Shown piece after piece: positions 1-11,200 of a stretch of DNA of 64,000 nt. The notes below the pieces were generated by a model. The model was not told where the DNA came from. It saw only the letters and a program-made list of their open reading frames with translations, and did not search any database. The stretch is from Lamellibrachia satsuma (taxonomy: Eukaryota > Annelida > Polychaeta > Sabellida > Siboglinidae). Position numbers and translations under genes: made by a program. Positions within the stretch are counted from its first letter, which is position 1. The number at the start of each line of letters is the position of its first letter. The stretch covers positions 16,699,507 to 16,763,506 of the forward strand of contig BSQZ01000004.1 of assembly GCA_033239005.1 (NCBI GenBank). The letters are read 5' to 3'.

Positions 1-53
1 AATTTACGCTGCAATATGTAACGTACGATCGATTCGTCATCGTGAATCATCGT

Positions 54-467
54 CATCCGCTTATTACAATGTGGTTTGACAACACTAGAGACCAGGAAAC
101 TAAGAGGAGACCAAATATAAGTGCTTAAAATAGTGAACAGTTATGAGGATGTTGATAGGAATATGTTCTTCAAACTTAAAGAAGGCAGTAGAGCCAGAGG
201 ACATCAAGCAGCATTAGTTAAGGAACAGTGTAGGTTGGACATGAGAAAGTAATTTTTCTCACAGAGGGTGATAAATGAATGGAACAAACTGCCAAATGAT
301 TGTGTTAATGCTAGTAGTGTGAATATGTTTAAAAATAGAATTGACAGAGATCTGCTAAGGGCGGGCTATACACAGATGATAAAATTGTTGGACTCTCGAT
401 AAGCCAATGGCTTCCTTGTCCACTTGCCATCTGGAACTTGTTTGGGATGACAATCTTGTTAAATCAT
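54..467 (+). mobile_element. LINE family 1, copy A (5'-truncated 3' end)
   Basis: From about 54 the sequence is nearly identical to 16037-16447 (copy B). It carries the last part of the reverse-transcriptase ORF plus the family 3' tail, 'GCCAATGGCTTCCTTGTCC' followed by 'ATCTTGTTAAAT'. The ORF is broken: the codons of copy B at 16231 are replaced here by a TAA near 250. Copy A is dead and 5'-truncated, as is usual for LINE insertions. The 3' tail runs directly into a CGT/CAT microsatellite. The family looks CR1/L2-like; the clade is inferred from the ORF style. Confidence 0.85.
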
Positions 468-540
468 CGTCGTCGTCGTCGTCATCATTGTCGTCGTTGT
501 TTTCATCATCGCCGTCACCATCATCATCATCATCACAGAA
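468..540 (+). repeat. CGT/CAT trinucleotide microsatellite
   Basis: Imperfect (CGT)n and (CAT)n runs directly follow the 3' end of LINE copy A. A related CATCAT tract occurs at 1408-1435. Confidence 0.8.
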
Positions 541-799
541 AATAAGTGATAATTAATGGTTTACTTTAGAACTCACCCACTCACGATCCATTCGTCATCG
601 TGAATCATCTTCATCGTCATCATTGTAAATGTTTGTAAATGTTTATTCTTTTTTATAACACCATATATATACAATGGTATTCTATGGTTCTGTACAGTAA
701 AAAAAATGGTATAGAAAAATGTCAAAACAGTACAAACAAATGCAATAATACAAATGATTATAAAAAGTAAAGCTATTTAAATGACTAAAATTAATAAGT

Positions 800-1185
800 A
801 AGTTATATGCTATGCTAAAATAAGGAGTTTTTAGTTTATTCTTAAAACACTGACATCGCTGCTACTGCGCACGTCGTCAGGTAGGGATCGAATTCCGTAG
901 TTTAGGTGCAGCCATTTAAAATGCGCGATCCCCGGAGTTTTCCGTCTTGTCCGTGGTATAATGAGTGTCAGAGCCTCATAAGATCTTAGTTCATAATGGA
1001 CGTTTCTAGTTGTCAACATTTCTGACAGATACTGTGGACCACGCGTTTTGAGTGTAGGAGTTATAGGGTCATATTTGTCAACTCTACACAACACTCTTGC
1101 CGCGGTGTGTTAAATACCGTCTGTAAATTCTTTATGATATAGTTTGCCAAACCGATCAGCGACGCATTGCTGTAGTCTGTGTGGC
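800..1185 (-). mobile_element. LINE family 2 fragment (C-terminal ORF remnant)
   Basis: The minus strand reads like the C terminus of a CR1/jockey-type non-LTR ORF. It has a 'DYSNASLIGLANY..LQ' segment (1130-1185), then 'VDKYDPITPTLK' after a frame change, then 'LTLIIPRTRRKTPG' and 'SLPDDVRSSSDVS'. These match the usual order: a DYCNSLLYGLP-like block, a KYDHITP-like block, and a basic PRTRTKTYG / LWNSLPDDIR-like block. The frame is broken near 1100. It is not the same family as copies A to F. Only this short piece is present. Confidence 0.7.
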
Positions 1186-1460
1186 TATAATTATATGGAT
1201 CAAGCATGAATGAATTTCTCTGCACATTGATGATCAAGATACTTTCTGATCTTTAAATTCCGAAATAATACAGTTGTGCATAAAACTGCCCGACAATTGG
1301 ATTTTATATCTTGTTATTAATATACGTATGCTGCGATCTAAATGTAATTGATCGCAGGTATAGGAGGAGAACCAATTTAATGCGGCGCCTGATACTGTTA
1401 CCGTTGTTTTCATCATCGATAGCCATCATCATCATTGAAAATAAGTGATCATGGTTGACT

Positions 1461-1782
1461 TTAGAACTCACTCGCTCACCCACTCACCCACCCACTAGGC
1501 CACTCACCCATGCATGCACCCACCCACCCACCCACCCACTCGATCACTCACTCACTCACTCACTCACTCACTCACTCACTCACTCGATCACTCACTCACT
1601 CACTCGATCACTCACTCACTCACTCACTCACTCACTCACTCACTCACCCACTCACCCACTCACTCACTCATGCACTCCCTCACGCACTCCCTCACGCACT
1701 CCCTCACGCACTCACTCACTCACTCACTCACTCACTCACTCACTCACTCACTCACTCACTCACTCACTCACCCACCCACCCA
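1461..1782 (+). repeat. (ACTC)n / (ACCC)n tetranucleotide array
   Basis: A long CACT/ACTC microsatellite with ACCC, GATC and 'GCACTCCCTC' variants. Because the unit is 4 nt, all three plus-strand frames stay open as His-Ser-Leu-Thr repeats; these are not genes. Confidence 0.95.
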
Positions 1783-1989
1783 AACCCACTCGTTACGTTA
1801 CGCATTTTAATTATGTTTTATTAGTTCAATCGATCGATCGTTCTTGCTGCCCATAATTGCATGTATACCACTTTAGGGAATGTACGCTAACATACTAATG
1901 ACATTTCATTTAAATCCCAAATAATTGTTCATGCAAGAAATAATACACACAAAGGAAATAATACACAACATTTTATTTAATAAAATGTT

Positions 1990-2142
1990 TGTCGTTGCAA
2001 GAAGTGTCCAATCAGAAAGTAACGCGGGATTTTCGTTTACGGAGGTGGCCATTATTATTACCGGCCGGGAATAGCATGGTTGCTTGTGCTCGCTTTGTGT
2101 TTGGAAGATTTGTTACGAATTTAAGGCAGCTATAAACGAATC
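1990..2142 (+). promoter_or_regulatory. Probable promoter / 5'UTR of the AT-hook gene
   Basis: This stretch, richer in CpG than its surroundings, lies directly upstream of the AT-hook start codon. It contains 'GGTGGCCATTATTATTACCGGCCGGG' split as a GGCCAT (YY1-like) site and a CCGGCCGG palindrome near 2060. No TATA box is evident. The promoter role is inferred from position and composition. Confidence 0.35.
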
Positions 2143-2292
2143 ATGCCTTCAGATATAAAACAAGAGAGTGTATCAGAAGATAAAACAGCCGCTAAGGACA
2201 ATGTTGGTGCAGGAGGCGATGCGTCTCCGATAAAACGAGGACGTGGACGACCGAAGAAAGATGATGCCGCGAAAGCCAAACCAAAAATTGTT
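2143..2292 (+). CDS. AT-hook gene exon 1 (hook 1)
   Basis: 50 codons from the ATG to a GTAAGT donor. It contains the KRGRGRPKK hook after a GAGGDASP segment. That hook and its leader closely match exon 8 at both DNA and protein level. Confidence 0.85.
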
Positions 2293-5200
2293 GTAAGTGC
2301 GGAGGCCGCCAGTACCATACTGCAAACAGGTGTTAGTTCATGGCATTTTATTGGAAAACTATCTAGTCATATACATTTATCTGTAATGTAATGTTAGTAA
2401 ATACAGTGTTGTTGCGCGATTTGTGCACGCAATATGCTGTTTTTAATGTAAATTTAATGCAGACGGCGACACACAGCAGTCGCCAAAATACAAAATCGAC
2501 CGGAAAAGTAGGTCATGACAGTCACAATGGTAGCCTCAAGGCACACTACATGCTGTCTTTACGAGCTCATGTTTAACTCTCATTTTGCCATGACTGGAGG
2601 GAAATATTGACCCAATATGTTGAAATGTTTCTTTATTTTATCGAATTTATGTTATATGGTATAATATGCAGTCTTTTAATGAAAAAAATTCCTTTCAAGT
2701 AATAATTTTAAGAACAAATAAATGAAAGCCCAAAATAGGAAACAGTACCACTGGCACCAGGTACTAGTAAATTATGGTTGGAGCAGTTTTTGTCATACAA
2801 AGGAGAATGTGCGATTTTAGCAAAAAATCTGGGTAAATGTTTTTGAGTCACATGCGTTAAAAACAGCATTATCTATTTATATGATACTTTTGACAGTTCA
2901 CGATTATTGTTTTAGATGTCTTCCGGTAGACCAAGAGGTAGGCCAAAAAAATCACACGTGGAGGTATGTTTTGATTTTTCATATATGATTGTTATACAAA
3001 TTGTCTGTATGAGCCTTATTTTTTAGTAATGACTATCAAATGACTGAATAACGTAGAACAAAAAACAATCATATAAAGGCTTATGTGCACTTAATTAACC
3101 GGTAATTGCAGATTTTTTATTTAATGTACAAGTTAAAGTTGATTAGATTTCATTCACTTCATTGAGATAATAAAACATTATTTGGTAACAAACACATGCT
3201 AGAATACTCAGTAGACCCCCAATACAAGTTAATTGTTAATACAATGTTCAGGACAGTGTCTGAAATTAGCAAAAAAAATGAACTGGCCCAGATTTTTTTT
3301 TAAACTGGCCCCACAAAAATGTATAAATTATAATAAAGCAAACTTTTTGTGCATAAAACTAAAACAGACACATGGTCGTTCATTTCTTATAACTAGCAAA
3401 CCAGTAAATAAAGTTATGAATTTAATAAACATTTCAGTGTGAATTTTATTTGCAAAACAAGGCGAGGTTTTGCGCGCAGTGCCACTACCCTGGGGCTGGC
3501 ACAGGCACAAATCTATGCCGCTCTAAATTCACTCCAAATCAAAGCCTCCAAAGTTCACTTTCACAGCCAAATATCACATTAATCAGTCAATCGGATTGTC
3601 TGCCCCCTTAATATCACCGGTATGAATTTATTAAGTTGATGTAATATCCTTCAAAAATTGTCGAGCTCTACGATTCACGCAACTTCGTCCACCATCTTAG
3701 CGTTGGTAATTCCCTGGTATTCCCCGAGATACTGACATCATTAAATGTGATTCATCCAAATGCAGCCTTAAACAGATGAGTTTTAATATGGGATTTTAAA
3801 TACGTATGACGCAGCGACAGTCAGGCAAATCTTTCAACAGGGGCTGTGCAGTCAAACAGTAAACAAACCAACCACACGTATCGTTATAGAATTGTGGCTG
3901 TTACAGTCACTGATCTCTATAAAATAATCATTAAAAATCAGGGGGTATGGTCAGAAGACAACTACTGGTGGAGCGAAGCTGGCAGCATGACCGTGTGTGG
4001 TGAAACACGCAAAGACAAAGAGCGCAACTTCGTACATCACCCGGAAACGAAATGTTTTCCCCAACTGAATTAATTTCGGCTCCTTCCACTGCTCATCAAT
4101 ATTCATGGTGCCTTAACAAACACGACAGCCATTGGCCAAGCTGATTAACATTCATAACTGAACTCGGTTGGGAAACAATTTCGCATCCCCAGAATGCCAT
4201 CCGAACCATGCTGACGTACACTGTTTCGGAAAAACTTTTTATTTTGCTTACTTGGAAGTTCTTTGTATTGTAGCTAGGCCTATTATTATAGTTAATTCCA
4301 TATATTACAGTGTTTGGTTTCTTCCGGAAGAAACCTATTTCTTCCGGGACGCCTGGAAGAAAGGGGTTTCTTTCACTTTCTTATGGAAGAAAGTGGAAGA
4401 TACTGAAAAACATCATGACAAAGCTTGGGAAGAAATATTAGGGCACAAAAAGTGTATGCATTTATTTCCATGTTGGTCCTCTTGCACATTACTTGTGTTA
4501 TTAGTCACCTAAAAGCGAAAGCCAGCATGGTTCCCTTTTATCACCCACCATAAGCCATGTGGTGCATGCCACAATGACACATTTAATCCATTCAATATCA
4601 ATTGAAACAATGCCCATCAATAAATCTCCACTATATCATAGTTTTATGTTTTTATTATAGTTTTATGTATTTGTGTTTAATACATATCATAACTGGGGCA
4701 AAATATAAACTGTAAGATGTTTTTAGAATGATATCTCGATCACCATGCGCTTATGTCACCCAGGCCACATTCAATAATTTATTCTTTAGCTTTAAGTCTT
4801 AACAGGCAGTTCAGTGCACACAAATAACATAGTATAGCATATCATATTGTGATCTATCTGAATGAACAATGTTAAACAATTAAAAATTAAATTATGCATA
4901 TTTGTTATATGCACTGAAAAAAATGAAAGGGACCAGGACTAAATGACAACATGGGCAGTATTGATTTATTTCTCACTGTCTTACCAAAGTAACTGACACT
5001 TGGAAGCTTCTATATCAAGTGACATCCCACAAATGTTTACAGCTTGTAAGTCAAAAAATAAAACATTTAATGCAATGATGTTATTTAATGTACACAAAAA
5101 GTTCATAAATAATATTACTCATTCCTACCTCATTTGCAAATGTTGCGTAGTTGCTATAATGGGACTGCATCCTGCAGGCCTTGATACTTTGTTAATAAGC

Positions 5201-8200
5201 ACCGGAGTTTCACCTAGCCAAAGCTAAACAAACCATATTGTATCTTTAGGTCCACCTCCTGAAGCATGTTGACCTTACTTTATAATACTGTAACACAGCA
5301 ACTCTGCTCTGACTTAGAAGTAGCTTACTGGACTAGGTTGCTGTTACACAAGAAGTGAAGCCATTTAATCTTCTACTATGTGGGAACAGCAAAACGAGCC
5401 TGACTGCCAGAAGTGACACTTTAAACCCATTTATTAAGAACTGTATGCTAATTCTATCAGCACTGAAATTTACCACAACACAAGTGAAAATCTTAGTACA
5501 TAAATAGCCCATATTTGCCTGAAATAAGAAGTCTTATTTATTATGTGGAGTTGCAAATAAAGTTTTTATATCAATATTACTAGCTTAAAATTTAGAAGGA
5601 TTTTTTAGTTACTTGCATTCTCTTCTGGAAGAAACTATTTCTGGGACGGAAGAAACTGGATAAACCATCCTTCAGAAGAAACTGCAAACCCTGATATATT
5701 ATGTAGGCATAGCAGGACTTGACATTATCGATTGCCCGATTTCCTACGGAAAGTAAAATGTACGGTCAGGCAACCAAGCCTAGACCGCCACTTGCTCGGA
5801 CGAGCAAGTAAAATTTACGCACAGGCAAGCAAAGTTGTTGTGGCACTTGTCCGACCAAACGTAGCAAAATTACTGTTTTGACTCGCTGCATACTTAATCG
5901 TAGTTTATTATAACGCAGCAAAATGCAGTAAATAAAAACTCCGCTGCTCCAACGATGAAGTAGATTTTGCATAATGTATAATGCCAATTAAGCCACAAAG
6001 CGGCATTGGCAGTACTCCTTGGTCGTAGTCACCAGGGGCAGCACTATAAAAAATTCTATGCGAGACCTCTTGTGCCTGATCCTGCGCAATCACGTTTTCC
6101 GGGAACGATTTGCTGCCAGTCAACACAGCTGTGTGTGAGCGGGGATTCTCAACAATGAAGCGGAGATCCTCACTGGCTACAGTACAATTCCAGTGGTTAA
6201 TGGACGTAGCCATCGAAGGACCGTATCCTGACCATTTCGGCGCAGGACCTGCAGTGGACCAGGTTTCAACTCGTACGACTACCACCAGCGTCAACAACTG
6301 GACGATGAAATCGACGAGGAGCTGGGACCCGTGGCATGAAGCGTCTTTGAGACAAGTGAACGCATTTAATGGTCCATGCACTACATTACTCCCTAAACAG
6401 TTGATACACCTGGGACTTAGCTATTTGCTTAGCAGAGACTGCAGAATTAATTTTATTGATCTGCATTGGTTTTATGGTTGCTAATATATTAAAGATTTGG
6501 TGCAACCACACGGTGACTTTACTTTTATTTTTGTACGAACACAAGCTAATACATTTATTTCATCCATGATTTCAGGACAAGTAAACAATTTGGTCAGGAA
6601 AGTAGAATGTCAAAAACCTTAATGTCAAACCCTGCATAACATACTAATTCCTGATGCAAGTGCCAATTAGTGTAGAAGTGGTTGTGTGTTTACTCTTACG
6701 CCACGAAGTGTTGTCCCGCGTGCTGCGATTGGGTATATATCATTGGTGAGCACTTATGTCATCGACACACATGCCGCTACACCAACTTCGTCTTTAGCAG
6801 TCAGTCACTGGCAAGGATGAAGTAGTTTGTACAGCTGCATTTTATATCAAATTAGCATAGATTAGTAAGTACTGTAATGTACATCACTAATACAGTCCGA
6901 CCCAGCCGTAGCTGTTACGATGAATCGGTGGGGTGAGGCTGATAACTTGCACATTTTGGCAAATTGAATTGGCGGCTGCCGTTAAAAAGGCCTTAATTTC
7001 AAACACTGCAAGTGGAGGTGTAGTTTGCCCATGATACCTAGCACATAATCGCCCACATTGGGATTTTGGTAGCGTGTTGACATTTTATCATGCAGCCAGT
7101 GTGTGTGCCCAAGAATCAGTGATCAAGGCCATTATTTGTTGCCCTTTTGCGACACCGCTATTTTAGATTACGTTGAACATTGTTCAGTTTGGCCAACTTG
7201 CGTCCAAGTAACTGCATAATGACTGCACTTTGGATATAGTATCTAGACTAGTATGTCAACACCTTTTAAAAGTATGTAGTTTGAACAAGTATTAACCCAT
7301 GTGGACTTAAAAGCTCTGGGTGGAGGGGCCTTTTGGCAACAAACTGGCATCAAAGCCTGACAGCCCACATAACAATGTAATATATATGTGTGTGTTTTTG
7401 GGCGATGTCAGTAGTTGGCCCCATCTTCCAAAAATGTGTAATGAATGCTGCATTTTATTTCAGAAAACTTCATCTGGTAAACCTAGGGGTAGGCCTAAAA
7501 AAACAGAGGTATGTTCTGATTGTTCTCATGTGAATATGCAACTAAAATAAATGTGGACATGAATTAACCATTACGTAATTCAGTATTATCCAAATACTGT
7601 AACATCAATTAGACTTTACTCTAATGACTAACACTGCACTAGTTTTCAACTATTTTAACAAACTTATGAGGTGTGTGTGTCCAATCAATTATGTGCATGG
7701 AAATGGTCATTTATAAAATTTATTTGGATGAGGATAACTGTTTTTTGTTGTTGAAGCTGAAGCTTATAAACCACCATGAATTGTGGATGATTTGATTCAT
7801 AATTTATTTAGACCAATAAAGTACATGTGTAACTAATAAAAAATATTATTGTTTTTGTTTTGCTTGCTTGTTTAACATGTAGCTAAAATGTTCATTTCAG
7901 AAATCCCCAGTGAAAGCAGAATTGAAGGTATGTTCTCGTGTATGAATTTTTCTCTAGTATTGAAGAGTACATGTGTTGGTTTTGTGTAAACGTTTAGTAG
8001 TCTTAGTATCCTCATATTATCAATAACTTCAGTGATTCATACCCACATTAGCACACAAAAAATGGTATTTTAACAAGATTGCCATCCAAGGCAAAGGCCC
8101 AAATGGCAAGTGGACAAGGAAGCCATTGACTTACCGAGAGTCCAACAAAATTTCATCTATGTGTAACCCGTCCTCCTGAGATATGTGTCAATTTTAATTA

Positions 8201-11200
8201 CGTTCACGTTACTAGCAGTTACACAATTTGTAGATAATTTGTTCCATTCATTGATTGTGCTCTGTGAGAACGAGTGCTTCCTGATTTTACATTACAAGCC
8301 GGCATAGACGCTTACGCCACCAAGAACAATGCAAGTTGTTTTGTTGTTATACAGAAGCTGCACCTTATAATATGTAACATATCACTTTAGAAGAGTCAAA
8401 ACAATGGAAGTTCTTTTTGGTTTGTAATATGTCGTTGTTTGGATATAGTACATTTGATATAGAGCTTCACGAACACACGAATATGGAATTTCATTGTTTT
8501 GATTCTTCAACAATAATTTATGGTGCAAATAAAATGGATTTCCATTGTTTTGACTCTTCAACAAAGATATGTTTATAAAATATGTGGTTCCTTTCAGATG
8601 TCAGCACCAAGTAAGCCACGAGGACGGCCAAAGAAAGAAGTAGATGTACGTACATTAAGTTCTACTAACTTTATGGTTGACATCTCTATGCAACACAATG
8701 CTTTTGCACATACAATGGTCACTCTCTTCAATAGACACTCCAGCCAGCTGATAGTTTATGACGCACAAACTACTTCATTGTAAAGCTCCTTCTGATAAAC
8801 AGATAGCTGTCATGTTGAGCCACTATTACATGGATGAAGACAAATCTGGCTATTAAATCAATCAGTCATATTAACTATTGTCTCTTATGACCTGGTTAAA
8901 GTTGTCTTGCATCATCCATTTTTATTGTGCAAGATTTGTAAATTACACAGCTCTGTCAAATATTAATTTTTCTCCGCTGCCTGTCAGTTCTTCTTGTGTG
9001 TAGTTATGTGATATATGTCACAAGATGTATTAGCATTTATCGATAACCCATAAGTAGGAAAACAACAACGAGCTGAAATAATGCATTTAATTTACACTCA
9101 CATTAACATGCTTTACAGCACTTGTATTTTTTGGTAAAGATATTTTTACATCAGTGTTGTACAAGACTTTTCACTGAAGTCACACAGTCGTTTGTTACAC
9201 ACTGTTTGTTGTGATTGTAGGACTCTGAGCCAGAAGCAAAGAAGACAAAAAACACACCAAAGGTACGTGCCACACATCTGTTTAGAAATTATGCTATTTT
9301 GGTAGGTATTTAAAGCTACTTTCTCAAATTGTTCAGTCCATCGCGAATCCGGTTCATTTATGTCCAGATGTGTAGTGTGTGACTATGACTGTTTAATAAA
9401 AAATGCCTATTTTTTTATAAATCATCGAAATAATTGACTTCAGTTGTTAGATCTGGTAAGGATCAAAGTAGCAGATATCCAAAATGGTAAACACTGTGAG
9501 TAAATGCCGATCATGGGTGTGACTTCAATCGTCTTGCCGATTACATGACAAAGTTACGAAATTTCACCAAGGGTGAAAATTGTGATTTTTCAGCATTTCG
9601 ATTTTCACTTTACTTAATGCTTGAACAAGCATTGAATAATGTAATAGTTTGATGATTTCACAAAAACTAAATACAAAAGTTGCACAAACGAGCTAGCATG
9701 TAGCAGTGGATACTAGGTAGGTTTGGTTTTTCGCAAAATTTATTTGAAATGAGACTAGCAAAAAAATCGAATTGAGGAGGCACCTTTAAGGTGTCTGAAG
9801 TGACCAGAGCTGCCCGCCATTGTGGCTTTTCCTTTGCTTTAAAAGTCATCAACATTTGAAATGGTCCTGGACCACCATAAATTTGGCAGGACCACCAGAC
9901 TTCCAAAGCTGGTAGTCCAGTGGTCCATTGCCCCAAAAACTTGATTTTTACCTTTGTAAATGTGATACGAATTGGCTGTTTTTGCATTTTTACTGTAAAA
10001 TGTATTCCATATTTGGAAAGTAGACATTTCAAGCTTTACAATGATATGCAGAATATGGCGTTTGACATAACGAGAGTTCAGATACAGACAAAAAAGTTTG
10101 GCATTGTTTTTACTCAGTCACCCAAAGTGTCATTCATAGCTTCACATAACATGTTATTTAAACACATCTGCAAGTGTCCTTTTGACAAAATATTTTCAGG
10201 TTGTTAAATAGCAAGTATTTCTGATTAATTTTATGTTATAATCTAAAAATGATCATTAGCGACCTACAGTCATCAATCGAGTCGTACAGTTAATTTAGGA
10301 ACTGCGACATCAACTGATTTTATCGGAATGCCTTACATATTTTTATTGTTTTCTTAAACAGCTTTCATTCTCTTTTCAGAAAGTATCAAGCGGCAGACCA
10401 AGGGGTCGACCAAAGAAAGCACAAACAGCAGTATGTTCTTTTTTAATAGCACCGTGTAACTGATATTTAAATTGTGATAAGAAGGGAAAAAGTCTACGAT
10501 CTGTATCGACGCTAGCCTCACTCCGGACTTCAGGGATAAAAAGGAGAGCAACAACAGTTCTCATTAAGAGGAGAGCAACAACAGTTATAATTAGGAGGAG
10601 AGCGACAACAGTTATAATTAGGAGGAGAGCAACAACAGTTATAATTAGGAGGAGAGCGACAACAGTTCTCATTAAGAGGAGAGTAAAAACAGTTCTTCTT
10701 TAACAGGAGAGCAACAACAGTTCTCATTAAGAGGAGAGCAACAATAGTTCTTCTCATTAACAGGAGAACAACAACAGTTCTTCTCAGTAACAGGAGAGCA
10801 ACAACAGTTCTCATTAAGAGGAGAGCAACAACAGTTATTCTCATTAACAAGAGAGCAACAACAGTTCTTCTCATTAAGAAGAGAGCAACAACAGTTCTCA
10901 TTAAGAAGTGTGGAGCTGTAGTGTGCTACTAATAACTTATACTGATTTTAAGACTGTTGCTTCTTTTGGTGACCTCTGAACTTGGGTTTCCAAGGACATA
11001 TGTGCAATAGATGTTTTCTTCTTGTATGTATTATTATGTAGTTTATGCAACCAACAACGCAAGACAGGTGTAAGGATATGAAAAGGCCAAATAAATGACG
11101 TTTATTAAGATTATGCCTAATGGCATATTATTCCGATTAAAAGCATGAAGTGTGGACCCTGTAACATGTGCCAAGCATGTGGCTGAGCCTCATACAAAGC

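Noticed and set aside
1455..1856. Three overlapping long open frames rich in His-Ser-Leu-Thr
   Set aside because: They follow from the 4-nt ACTC repeat, which keeps every frame open.
5908..6381. 157-codon minus-strand frame
   Set aside because: Antisense of the hAT transposase fragment, which has the recognisable signature.
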